DNA of 64,000 nt from Palsa-461 sp963768185 (GTDB lineage: Bacteria; Actinomycetota; Acidimicrobiia; Acidimicrobiales; RAAP-2), in NCBI GenBank assembly GCA_963768185.1, contig CAVYGS010000004.1, positions 248,001 to 312,000 on the forward strand, in the 5' to 3' direction. Position numbers and translations under genes: made by a program. The notes below the pieces were generated by a model. It saw only the letters and a list, made by a program, of their open reading frames with translations, was not told the origin of the DNA and ran no database searches. Shown here in pieces: positions 25,282 to 34,365 of the stretch (within the stretch, counting starts at the first letter, position 1; every line of letters starts with the position of its first letter).

Positions 25282-27230
25282 AGCACTTCGAGAAGCGTCG
25301 CTCGAATCGGTCCGAGGACGGGAAGCGAACCTTCTTGTCCTGCTATGTGCATCACCCGCTTGGAGTGATCGCGGCAGTCTTCCTTTTGGGCGTGATCGTC
25401 GCGACTGTGCTGGCGCCCGTCATCGCTCCCTACAACGCGAACGCCCAGGACCTCAACTCTGTTTTGTCGCTGCCTTCGACCCAGCACCTGTTGGGTACCG
25501 ATGAGCTCGGGCGTGACGTCCTCAGCCGGCTTCTCTTCGGTGGCGGCATCACCTTGCTCGGAGTCGTCGAAGCCCTGGGAGTGGCCCTCGTGATTAGTGT
25601 GCCGCTCGGGCTGTTCTCGGCGTTCCATGGCAGAGCGCTCGGCGCGGCTCTCGACCGACTGGCGGATCTCGGCCTTGCGATCCCGGCGATCGTGGTCTTG
25701 TTGATGATCTTCTCGCTCCCAGGCGGCAATCAGAACGTCGCCATGCTCATCCTGGGGCTGCTCTTCGTTCCGTCCCTATACCGGGTAGTGCGGGGTGCCG
25801 CACTGCCGTTGCGCGAAGCGATCTACGTCGTCAACGCGGAGATGACTGGAGTCTCAAGGTCGAGGATCCTCTTCCGGCACATCCTGCCCGGGGTCGCCGG
25901 GCCGCTGGTCGTCAACGCTTCGCTCACCGCCGCCGTCACCCTCACGCTGCAAACCGGGCTCAACTTCCTTGGACTGGGGGTCCGGCCGCCCGCGCCGTCA
26001 TGGGGCGGCATGATCGCCGACGGCCTTTCGGTGATCCAGCAGCAGGCCTGGTTGCTTGTACCACCAGGAGTGCTCGTCGGGCTGACCATCTTGGCTCTTG
26101 TTTTGGTCGGCGATGCCTCGCGCGATGCCCTGGCTGAGAAGTGGCGTCTCGAGGTGGAGCAGTCGAAGTCGGGTCCCGCAACTGCGTCGGTCCCGGTTCC
26201 GCTGGACCCTGCCGGCGCCTTAGGTCGCGAGGAGCTCCTCCTCGACGTCCGCTCGCTCTCGGTAGCCACCGATGCGGGGCAAAAGTCGGTGCCGATCACC
26301 ACCAACGTCAGTTTCGAAATCCGGCCCGGAGAGGCGGTTGGCCTTGTCGGTGAGTCCGGCTGCGGCAAATCGGTCACGGCCCTGGCGGTGCTCGGTTTGC
26401 TCCCGTCGGGTACTCGACTCGTGGGTGGGGAGGTCTGGCTGCAGGGCCGGGAGATCCTGGGCCATCGCCGTCGCCACGGAGATCGAGAGCCGTCGCGCAT
26501 CGGCTACATCGCCCAAGATCCGATGACGAGCCTTGACCCCTGCTTCACCGTCTTTTCCCTGGTGGCCGAGATCGTTCGGCGCCACCACGACGGTAGCCGC
26601 GCCGATGTTCGGGCTCGCACGAAGGACCTTCTCGCCCAGGTGCGGATCGCCGACGTCGATGCGGTCAGCCGGCGGCATCCGCATCAACTCTCGGGTGGGC
26701 TGGCGCAGCGCGTGCAGATCGCGATGGCGCTGGCGACCGAACCGGTGTTGATCGTGGCCGACGAACCGACCACCGCACTGGACGTGACCACTCAGGCCGA
26801 AATCCTGGACCTCTTGCGCGACGTGCGGGAGCGCACCGGCGCCGGCCTGCTGCTCATCACCCACGACTGGGGGGTTGTGGCCGATACGTGTGACCGGGCC
26901 GTGGTGATGTACGCCGGAGAGGTCATCGAGCAGGGTGCCACGAGAGCGCTAGTGCGCGAAACGCTGCATCCGTACACCCAAGCCCTCTTGCTCTCGAGCC
27001 CACAGCAAGCGGCGCCAGGCCACCGTCTGGCGTCCATACCGGGCAGCGTGCCGGTGGTGGGCAGCTGGGAGTCCGGATGCCGCTTCTCGCCCCGCTGCTC
27101 GCACGCTCGTGAGGAGTGTCGGGCGCAACCGGTGGAGCTGCGTGACTTCGGGAATGGCCGCATCACCCGCTGTCTCTTCGCCGAGGAGCTCCGAGCGCCT
27201 GAGCCGGTCAGCTCGGGAGTCCGACCGTGA
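25278..27230 (+). CDS. Fused ABC permease (DppC type) and ATPase (DppD type)
   Basis: A 650-residue single chain. Residues about 1-290 form a DppC-like permease: a membrane helix near GVIAAVFLLGVIVATVLAPVI, TDELGRDVLSRLLFGG and a coupling loop around SRSRILFRHILPG. Residues about 315-640 form the ATPase: Walker A GESGCGKSV, Q-loop AQDPMTSLDP, signature LSGGLAQRV, Walker B LIVADEPTTALD and switch His in LLITHDW. The C-terminal oligopeptide-transporter Cys motif CRFSPRCSHAREEC is also present. Fusion fixes 1:1 stoichiometry of these parts. Start GTG within a 4-nt overlap. Confidence 0.9.
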   Translation: MKHFEKRRSNRSEDGKRTFLSCYVHHPLGVIAAVFLLGVIVATVLAPVIAPYNANAQDLNSVLSLPSTQHLLGTDELGRDVLSRLLFGGGITLLGVVEALGVALVISVPLGLFSAFHGRALGAALDRLADLGLAIPAIVVLLMIFSLPGGNQNVAMLILGLLFVPSLYRVVRGAALPLREAIYVVNAEMTGVSRSRILFRHILPGVAGPLVVNASLTAAVTLTLQTGLNFLGLGVRPPAPSWGGMIADGLSVIQQQAWLLVPPGVLVGLTILALVLVGDASRDALAEKWRLEVEQSKSGPATASVPVPLDPAGALGREELLLDVRSLSVATDAGQKSVPITTNVSFEIRPGEAVGLVGESGCGKSVTALAVLGLLPSGTRLVGGEVWLQGREILGHRRRHGDREPSRIGYIAQDPMTSLDPCFTVFSLVAEIVRRHHDGSRADVRARTKDLLAQVRIADVDAVSRRHPHQLSGGLAQRVQIAMALATEPVLIVADEPTTALDVTTQAEILDLLRDVRERTGAGLLLITHDWGVVADTCDRAVVMYAGEVIEQGATRALVRETLHPYTQALLLSSPQQAAPGHRLASIPGSVPVVGSWESGCRFSPRCSHAREECRAQPVELRDFGNGRITRCLFAEELRAPEPVSSGVRP

Positions 27231-28060
27231 GCGATCCGCAGCTGCTTGAGCTGCGCGACGTCGTCGTCACCTATCGAGACGGGTGGCGCCGACCCCCACA
27301 CGAGGTGCTCCACGGCATCGCGACCTCCGTGTGTCGGAACGAGACGGTGGCGATCGTCGGTGAGTCGGGCTCAGGCAAGACGACCATGGCTCGAGCGATC
27401 CTTGGCATGGTCCCAATTGCGTCGGGATCGATCCTCTTCGAGGGCCAGGACATCGCTCGCCGGCCGAGCGACCGCCGTCAGCCCGTCCGTCGCGGCATGG
27501 CGGTCGTCTATCAGGACCCCTACCGATCCTTGAGCCCCACCCGGACCATCCGTCAGACCCTGGCTGAGCCCCTGCTGACGATGCACCCCCGAGGCGGCCC
27601 GGAGCTGGACCGCGTCATCGTTTCGATGTTGGAACGAGTGGGCATCAGCGCGGCCTCGCTGCAGCGTTATCCGTCAGAGTTCTCTGGGGGTCAGCGCCAA
27701 CGGATCGCTATCGCCCGTGCATTGATCGTGCAGCCCAGCTTGCTGATCTGCGACGAGCCGCTGAGCGCCTTGGATGTCTCGGTACAAGCCCAAGTGCTCA
27801 ACCTGCTCGTCGACCTCCAGAGCGAGCTGTCCTTCGGCTGTCTCTTCATCTCGCACAACATCGTGGTGGTTCGACATTTCGCTCAGCGTGTTGTCGTCCT
27901 CTACGACGGCCACATTGTGGAAGAAGGATCGGCCTCGGAAGTCTGCGCCAATCCGACGCATGACTACACGAGATCGCTGATCGAGGCTGTGCCCGACCTC
28001 GATCCGGATGTTCAAGCCGCTCGTCGTCTGGGGCGGCGAACCGTTAGCACAGCTCTGTAA
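27227..28060 (+). CDS. ABC transporter ATPase, DppF/OppF type
   Basis: A 277-residue ATPase. Walker A is GESGSGKTT, the Q-loop is VYQDPYRSLSP, the signature is FSGGQRQRIAIARAL, Walker B is LLICDEPLSALD and the switch His is in FISHNI. The C-terminal Cys-rich region common in this family is absent, so it ends early. It is the second nucleotide-binding partner of the importer and overlaps the previous stop by 4 nt (GTGA). Confidence 0.9.
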   Translation: MSDPQLLELRDVVVTYRDGWRRPPHEVLHGIATSVCRNETVAIVGESGSGKTTMARAILGMVPIASGSILFEGQDIARRPSDRRQPVRRGMAVVYQDPYRSLSPTRTIRQTLAEPLLTMHPRGGPELDRVIVSMLERVGISAASLQRYPSEFSGGQRQRIAIARALIVQPSLLICDEPLSALDVSVQAQVLNLLVDLQSELSFGCLFISHNIVVVRHFAQRVVVLYDGHIVEEGSASEVCANPTHDYTRSLIEAVPDLDPDVQAARRLGRRTVSTAL

Positions 28061-28081
28061 CAGCAAATAGGGAGGGAATGC

Positions 28082-29680
28082 ATGAAATCGTTGGGGACCG
28101 CGACAGCGAGTCGACGAGGTGGTCATCGGCAGACTGTGATGAAGAGGTTCGGCCCCGCTGCTATGGCGTTGGCCGTCGTCGCCGCAACGCTCGTGTTGAG
28201 TGGGGCGACAGTGGGTAGTGCGGCCACCAAGGGCTCGAGCAACGGGACGCTCTCCATCGCCTCTGGTATTTCCCCGAGTAGCTTGAACCCAGCTCAATCG
28301 GCCATTGCCGTCCCCGTGCAGTTCTACGGCAATCTGGCCTACGAGCCGCTCATCGTCCAGGACGTCAATGGTCAGTTCTCGCCGGGCCTTGCGGTCTCCT
28401 GGCACTACGTCGGCACGGGTAACACCACCTTCGAGCTCCAGCTGCGACCGAACGTTCAGTTCAGCGACGGGTCGGCACTGACGGCCGCCGGGGTAAAGCA
28501 GAGCCTCGAGTACTACTTGGCCAACGGCGACGAACCCATGCCTCTCGGACCGGGGGTTTCCATCAACGTCCTCGGCCCATTGACCCTCGAGTTCGTGCTC
28601 ACCGACCCGTATCCCGCGCTGCCCTACTCGCTGAGCCAGAACGGGCCTTTGGGCTGGGTGATCAGCCCGGAGGGGCTCGCCAATCCGACGGCACTCGGAA
28701 GTTCGACACACGGAGCCGGCCCGTACATGCTCGACACCGCGGCCACCATCGCAAACTCCAAGTACGTGTACGTCCGCAATCCCTACTACTACGACAAGTC
28801 CGCGGTGCATTGGAACATGGTGGTCGTCAACGTCATCACCAACCCCTCCTCTGCGCTCGCTGCGCTGGCCACCGGCCAGGACCAGGTCATGCAGGGGGAG
28901 ACCCAGCTCGTGAAGGCTGCGAAGTCAGACGGCCTGAACATCACGTCAGTGCCGGCGACAAACGGGCCGATCGTGATGCAGGCGCACATCACGTCGACAA
29001 CGGGGCCGCTCGCGTCTCAGGACGTTCGCCAAGCACTTGCGTACACGATCAATCGTCAAGCGATACAGAAGGCCTTCTTTGGCCAATACGCAACCAACGA
29101 CGAGGAGCTTGAGGGCCCCGGTGACGTGGGCTACGTGGCCTCTTTGGCCCAGAAGTACACCTATGACCCAGCCAAGGCAAAGAAGCTTCTCGCCGAGGGG
29201 GGCTATCCCCACGGGTTCACGATCAGCGCGAACTGTTCACCGCAACTCGATCAGGCCGTTTTGTGCGAGGCCGTGAAGTCCTATTGGGCAAAGATCGGCG
29301 TGAACCTCCAGGTCTCCGCGCCGATCCAGAGCGTGTGGATATCGCAGCTGATTAGCGGGAAGTTCGACTTCACGGGGATCGGCGACTTCGAGAACAGCGC
29401 GTTTATCCAGTCGAAGGGCAGCTATGTGCCAGGCCTTGAGACAGGCACGTACGAGATCCCCGGTCTCGCGAGCCTGTTCCAGACAGCGGCAGCGGCACCG
29501 GTCGGCTCGGCACAGGCAACCGCGGACTGGGCAAAGGTGCAAGAGCTGGAGATGGACGGCGCGACAGTGATCGAGGTCGCCTCTCCGAGCCTGATCATGT
29601 TTTCGACCAAGAATGTGAAGGGCATCTCGTTTAGTTCGGCGGACCCGGTCCCGTACGTCACACAATGGCTGCCGTCGTGA
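28082..29680 (+). CDS. ABC importer solute-binding protein, family 5
   Basis: A 532-residue extracellular binding protein. ATG follows GGGAGG closely. The signal segment spans about residues 20-48 (FGPAAMALAVVAATLVLSGATVGSA). There is no Cys lipobox, so it seems Sec-secreted or membrane-tethered rather than a lipoprotein, which is unusual for an actinobacterial binding protein. LSIASGISPSSLNPAQS, FSDGSALTAAGVKQSLEYY and DVRQALAYTINRQAIQKAFF are typical of SBP_bac_5. It completes the importer encoded just upstream. Confidence 0.88.
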   Translation: MKSLGTATASRRGGHRQTVMKRFGPAAMALAVVAATLVLSGATVGSAATKGSSNGTLSIASGISPSSLNPAQSAIAVPVQFYGNLAYEPLIVQDVNGQFSPGLAVSWHYVGTGNTTFELQLRPNVQFSDGSALTAAGVKQSLEYYLANGDEPMPLGPGVSINVLGPLTLEFVLTDPYPALPYSLSQNGPLGWVISPEGLANPTALGSSTHGAGPYMLDTAATIANSKYVYVRNPYYYDKSAVHWNMVVVNVITNPSSALAALATGQDQVMQGETQLVKAAKSDGLNITSVPATNGPIVMQAHITSTTGPLASQDVRQALAYTINRQAIQKAFFGQYATNDEELEGPGDVGYVASLAQKYTYDPAKAKKLLAEGGYPHGFTISANCSPQLDQAVLCEAVKSYWAKIGVNLQVSAPIQSVWISQLISGKFDFTGIGDFENSAFIQSKGSYVPGLETGTYEIPGLASLFQTAAAAPVGSAQATADWAKVQELEMDGATVIEVASPSLIMFSTKNVKGISFSSADPVPYVTQWLPS

Positions 29681-29736
29681 CGACGCGAGCGATTCGCACC
29701 ACAGCGCGCAACGTCCACCCTCGCCCGATGAACACT

Positions 29737-29749
29737 GGAGGTGACCTCC
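29737..29749 (+). promoter_or_regulatory. Ribosome-binding site inside a palindrome
   Basis: GGAGGT-G-ACCTCC sits directly before the ATG at 29751. The strong Shine-Dalgarno GGAGG can pair with CCTCC next to the start codon, although a hairpin would need a larger loop than one base. It may equally be a protein-binding palindrome. Confidence 0.35.
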
Positions 29750-29750
29750 G

Positions 29751-30360
29751 ATGACTTCTGACCAAAACGACTCGGAAGTGCTGACGATGGAACGCCGGGG
29801 CAGGGTGGGTGTTGTCACGCTCAACCGTCCAGATCGCCTCAACGCACTCAACCAGGAACTTCAGTCTCGGCTGATCGAGGTCATGGGACAGATCCACCAC
29901 GACGACCGCATTTGGGCGGTCGTCGTGGCGGGTGCCGGCCGAGGATTCAGCTCGGGTGCCGATGTCAGCGGCGGTTGGCAAGTCCCAGAGGGCCCCCCCT
30001 CACAGAATTCGCGCCTGGACGAGATGGGGTGGGTGGGCCGCCAAGCGTGGGCGGTGTATGGGCTCGACAAGCCGACAGTGGCCGCCGTGAACGGCATCGC
30101 AGCGGGGGCCGGGAACGGGTCAGTGAGTATGGGCGGCTGGTTCAAGATTCGAGCACCCGACCAGGGAGTAGGCAACGAGCTACCGCTCGCTTGAGCAATC
30201 GCTGGGGGCATGACCAGTGCCCATTGGGTCGAGCGCACCGCCGGCCAGTTGTCACCCGGCCGCTTGGATCAACTGGCACGGGCTCTGAGAAGCCTGGCAT
30301 CCGGCCCAGCGGTCTCGCTCGTGAACCCAAGCAGATGTTCAGGCGAGCACCCAAATAGGT
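29751..30360 (+). pseudogene. Truncated enoyl-CoA hydratase/isomerase
   Basis: The ORF 29751-30194 (147 residues) carries the N-terminal half of a crotonase: VGVVTLNRPDRLNALNQEL, then the oxyanion-hole segment GRGFSSGADVSG and KPTVAAVNGIAAGAG. It then breaks off after SVSMGGWFKIRAP. In another frame near 30250-30330, RLDQLARALRSLASGPAVSL resembles the C-terminal end of the family. The central and catalytic Glu parts are missing, so this is more than a single indel. It is probably a decayed member of the catabolic cluster. Confidence 0.65.
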
Positions 30361-30399
30361 GTCTCAACCGATACCGATCGGGTTGAAACGTTGCGTTGT

Positions 30400-31152
30400 C
30401 TATCGGTCTTCGGCGCCTGGATCCCTCAACCCGCGCGGAGTGTTCGACGATGCTGCATCCAGCCACCGACTCTCTCGGTTGACCAGCGTGCGAAGCCCAC
30501 CATCAATCATTGCCACCGCGACTCGCTCGATGTCCTCGGCAGAGCCGTGGCCCCGGTCCCAGGAACGCACCGATCCCTTCAGTGCTGCCATCACGAAGGC
30601 GCCAGCGATCTTCGCCGACTTCTCTGAGAGCCCGAGCCGTTTCTGGTAGAGATGCGAGAAGTACTCCTCGCTCTGAGTGGCGAAGGCCTCTTGCGCTTCC
30701 CGCAGCGGTCCCGACACCGTGGTCGTCTGCGTCAACAGATCCACTAATACGTAGTTATTCTCGATCCACTGGTTGAAGAAGGCTCGGAACCCAGCCTCTG
30801 ACGATCGTTCGGGATTGCCTTCGAGCGCTTCTCGCACTCCGCTGCGGGTGTCGACCACCTCTCGCCGGAAGAGCTCGACGACGAGATCGTCGGCGTTGGT
30901 GAAGTGCCGATAGGTGATCCCTTTGCTCACGCCCGCCCGTTGCGCGACTCGCTCCATGGTGACGGCGCCGAGCCCCGATTCCTGAATGAGTTCGGCGGCA
31001 ACGTCGAGAAGCTGCTCCCGCCGCTCCTGGCGAGTGAGTCGTCGTGGACGGCTCGTGACAAATCTGCCGTCAGGCGGCCCTTCGTCGTCGGGTGGCCGTG
31101 ATTCGAGCGTGCTCGCAACCACGCCCGATGGCTCTACGTCATTCCTGATCAA
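30400..31152 (-). CDS. TetR-family transcriptional regulator
   Basis: A 250-residue protein as read from TTG. The first 40 residues are probably disordered or not translated; a later start near RLTRQERREQLLDVA is possible. The DNA-binding region is VTMERVAQRAGVSKGITYRHF. The ligand domain resembles regulators of fatty-acid or acyl-CoA metabolism. It is the closest regulator to the operator-bearing promoter at 31740, about 590 bp away, and so a candidate for binding it. That link is inference. Confidence 0.82.
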   Translation of the reverse strand: MIRNDVEPSGVVASTLESRPPDDEGPPDGRFVTSRPRRLTRQERREQLLDVAAELIQESGLGAVTMERVAQRAGVSKGITYRHFTNADDLVVELFRREVVDTRSGVREALEGNPERSSEAGFRAFFNQWIENNYVLVDLLTQTTTVSGPLREAQEAFATQSEEYFSHLYQKRLGLSEKSAKIAGAFVMAALKGSVRSWDRGHGSAEDIERVAVAMIDGGLRTLVNRESRWLDAASSNTPRGLRDPGAEDR

Positions 31153-31739
31153 GGAGAGCTGGCATCCTTTCAGCGTCGAGCGTGCAGCGTGTCCAACCCT
31201 GCTTGCCCCGTCGCATCTGAGCCAAAATGGTTACCGCTGGCCAGGAAGAGGCTGGGTGAAGTCTTCGGTCCCGGTCCTCAGCCGCCAACGTCTGCTCGGG
31301 GGTGGAGAAGGAACGCCGAGCCCCACCACGCAAACACGGTAACCCCATGTTGGCGAACCGCGGGCCAGCTCGTTGTTCGCCGGCCGCCGAGGCTGAAGAC
31401 CCGTACAAATTGCGAGGCGGAACTCCCTCAGTCAAAAACCGGGCTGAGCTATTGATTGACGTCGACGAAACCGACTCTCCCAGGCAAATCTGCACCTGTC
31501 CACCCCGGCGAATATGCGAGAGTCGACGACACCCTCGAGGCCGCAAACCGGTCACCACCGTGGCGTCAAGCCCTGAAGGAACCAACCGGATCGCGAGGGT
31601 CATGGACAAGTCGCAACCACGCGTCGTTGGTCAAAGACCATGCGCCAACCGCGGGACAAGGTCATTGAGACCGTCTACACATCATGACAAAACAGGGAGT
31701 TCGCGGGCGTCGACACCTCTGTGGCATGCTCAGTATGAG
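31153..31739. other. 587-bp intergenic region
   Basis: Lies between the divergently transcribed tetR and acyl-CoA dehydrogenase genes. Short open frames have no recognisable similarity and unusual composition. Apart from the promoter/operator at its right edge I see no defined element. Confidence 0.4.
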
Positions 31740-31769
31740 TTGACTGTAACGGTACCGTCAGTTTACCCT
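31740..31769 (+). promoter_or_regulatory. Promoter with embedded palindromic operator (copy 2)
   Basis: -35 TTGACT is at 31740-31745 and -10 TACCCT at 31764-31769 with an 18-bp spacer (or TTTACC at 31762 with 16). The spacer is filled by GTAACGGTACCGTCAG (31746-31761), whose core ACGGTACCGT is a perfect palindrome. Copy 1 at 24191 shares 13 of 16 positions. A repressor bound here would block polymerase. It drives the acyl-CoA dehydrogenase starting at 31859. Confidence 0.6.
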
Positions 31770-31858
31770 TTCTTGGATAAGCGGCAGTGCGGTCGATCCC
31801 CGCCAAGCCCTCGGGTCTAGGGCCGCGAGCTCGAGGGGTCGATGGAGAAGGCGGTGGC

Positions 31859-33059
31859 ATGGGCTCAGACGATCTCCTCGAGAACTTTCGGCTGGACCTA
31901 CGGGAATGGATCGACGGAAACCGCCCAAAGGGGCTTGAGGCCCTCGTTGACTGGAACGGCTCGCACGGCGGCGGTTCCCGACGGGAGCGGATCCGCCAAG
32001 CCATGGAAGATCCTCGCTACAAGACATGGGAGGAGCGGCTAGGCGAGGCTCGCCTCATCTGCCCCCAGTGGCCCGAGGAGGTCGGCGGTCTCGGTTTCGG
32101 GGCTCCCCAACTGGCGATCTTTAGCGAAGAGCTCAATCGCAGTGGGCTGCCAAGGGTGCACCGGGGCATGGGCGAGGGTTTGGTCGGGCCCTCACTCATC
32201 GTGCACGGGAACGATTGGCAACGCAGCGGCTTCCTGCCTCGGATCATCTCGAACGCGGACGTGTATTGCCAAGGTTTCTCCGAGCCCGGCCACGGTTCCG
32301 ACCTGGCGGGCGTCGAAACCAAGGGCGAGGTGGACGGCGACGAGATCGTCATCACGGGCCAGAAGGTGTGGACGTCGGGTGCAACCGAAGCGAACATGAT
32401 CTTCGTTCTCTGTCGCACTGCGCCGGATCTTCCGAAGCATGCCGGACTGACCTACGTGCTCGTCCCCATATCGGAGAACGGATTCACCATCCGGCCGATC
32501 CGGCAAATCTCTGGCGCTTCGGGCTTTTGCGAGGTGTTCATCGACGGAGCCCGCGCCCCGGTCAAAAACATCATCGGCGGACTGAACAACGGGTGGCGGG
32601 TCGCGATGACCACACTCTCCAACGAGCGAGGTGCGGGTGCCACCGTCCAGCACCTGCCCTATGAACGCGAAATTCTGGGAGCTCGTGTCGATCGCCAAGC
32701 AACGGGGTCTGACAGAGGATGGGCTGCTTCGCCAGCACCTCGCATGGGCCTACTCCCATGTACAGATCATGCGTTTTTCGGGTTTGCGCACGATGGACGC
32801 CCTACGGGCAGGGCGTGAACCGGGAATCGGCGCCCTGGCCGGAAAGCTCTTCTGGTCGGAATACAACAAGAGATTTGGTGAGATCGCACTGAACTTGCTC
32901 GGGGCAGAAGCCCTAGTCCGACCGCAAGGCGACGACTACGCGCTCTCGTCCTGGCAGGAGCTGTTCCTTCATTCCCGGGCCGGAACAATCTTCGCCGGAA
33001 CGAGCGAAATCCAACGGAACGTGATCTCCGAGAGGGGTCTTGGTCTGCCCAAGTCATGA
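31859..33059 (+). CDS. Acyl-CoA dehydrogenase, frameshifted
   Basis: About 399 residues once one extra A in AAA at 32670-32672 is removed. The first frame runs from MGSDDLLENFRLDLREWID to LPYERE. The second continues FWELVSIAKQRGLTEDGL to the stop. Seen: FAD/substrate segment QGFSEPGHGSDLAGVETKG, VWTSGA, and the C-terminal TIFAGTSEIQRNVISERGLG. The position that holds the catalytic Glu in MCAD-like enzymes (YEGTSQIQ) is Ala here, as in FadE types that use another residue. A promoter with an operator precedes it. It is paralogous to the gene at 34366-35593. Confidence 0.85.
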
Positions 33060-33493
33060 CGGCGACCAGCCTGGGCACGCACGATCTTCCCGATTGACCG
33101 GCTCGGACGCACGGCCTCGTCACCCAGGATCTCTTGACACGCGGGTTCGTGAGATCACGGTCCTACGCACTCTGACGTCGAGGCAGTGAGCAGAGGACGT
33201 CGGCAGCGCGCGAAGAACTGCGAACATGCTTCCTCGTCGGTGTCAGGCCGCTTTGGACGCTGCAGCTCGACCGGGTCAAGGACGGTCTCAACAGTGCTGA
33301 TGGTTCGCGACCGTCGTGGCGAAGGACGATCCGCACCGATACAGAACGGCCCGCTCCATTCGACTACAAAGCGGCCACGCTCCATTGGACGCAGCAGACA
33401 CGATCTGGTCTGGTCGGTCTAGGCTCTCCAGCCGTCGTGCCGAGGCGGGAAGTTTGGTTGGCCGCCCGCACTCGCTACAGATCGGCATAGAAC
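33060..33493. other. 434-bp intergenic region
   Basis: Between the acyl-CoA dehydrogenase and the next tetR gene, both on the plus strand. Open frames here have no recognisable similarity. No strong promoter, hairpin or repeat was identified. Confidence 0.4.
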
Positions 33494-34174
33494 TTGCCAG
33501 TACTCGACGAGAACATCATCGCAAATGCTGCGTTGGCTGTCTTGGACGCGCGTGGCGCCGATGGACTTACGATGCGCGCCGTCGCGGAAGTTCTGGGTGT
33601 CACGCCGATGGCGCTCTACCACCACGTGTCGGACAAGGAGTCTCTGGTGGCCCTGGTGATCGACGCTGCAATCCGTGAGGAACCGCTACCCCCGATCACT
33701 GGCATTTGGCAGGACGATCTCTTTGCAATGGCCAATCGGCTTCGCCGCAGCGCTCGAGCACACCCTGCCATCAGCAGGCTGCGGCGAGCGTACGACGTGT
33801 GGACGCCCGCGGCGTTGGAGATGACAGAGCGGTTCTTGGCCCTATGGCAGGAGAGCGGGTTGGACACCGATCGGGCCGTGGTCGCTGCGACCACCAGCAG
33901 TATGGCAATTGTTGGGTTGGTCTCCGAGGAGCAGAGCTTCCGACGAATTAAACCACCCCAGGCCGCCTTGGTGACGTCGCTCCCCAACGCGCGGCTTCTG
34001 TTCAAGAGTCGGCACAACGCCGACGATGAGTTCGAGCTCGCAGTGCGGGCCATCATCGATGGACTCCACGCCCGCCTTGTTTCAGAGGCAAAGACGCCGG
34101 CGATTCAGAGTCCAAAACGAGGGCGGCCGGCGTCAGCCGTGTCTGCAAAGGTCGAGAAGCTTGCAAAGCAGTAG
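33494..34174 (+). CDS. TetR-family transcriptional regulator
   Basis: A 226-residue protein from a TTG start. The helix-turn-helix is LTMRAVAEVLGVTPMALYHHV. The TetR_C-like ligand domain includes DAAIREEPLPPITGIWQDDL. The basic C-terminal tail reads PKRGRPASAVSAKVEK. It sits between two paralogous acyl-CoA dehydrogenase genes and may control them. It has no nearby palindrome of the GTnACGnTAnCGTnAC type. Confidence 0.85.
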   Translation: MPVLDENIIANAALAVLDARGADGLTMRAVAEVLGVTPMALYHHVSDKESLVALVIDAAIREEPLPPITGIWQDDLFAMANRLRRSARAHPAISRLRRAYDVWTPAALEMTERFLALWQESGLDTDRAVVAATTSSMAIVGLVSEEQSFRRIKPPQAALVTSLPNARLLFKSRHNADDEFELAVRAIIDGLHARLVSEAKTPAIQSPKRGRPASAVSAKVEKLAKQ

Positions 34175-34365
34175 CCGGCGGTCTACTCAGGAAAGCGGAA
34201 GGTCAGTCCACAGGATCAAGACCACGATTCAGTAGCCGTGGCCAACATCGGCATGGCGCGAATCCGGGGTCTTCGATGCAAAAGGGAGGGCAGGACCTCG
34301 GCGTCCGTGTGTCAGTCGGCAGATGTTCAGATGCAACATGTGCCCTCAGCTTGTACCCGCAAGGT

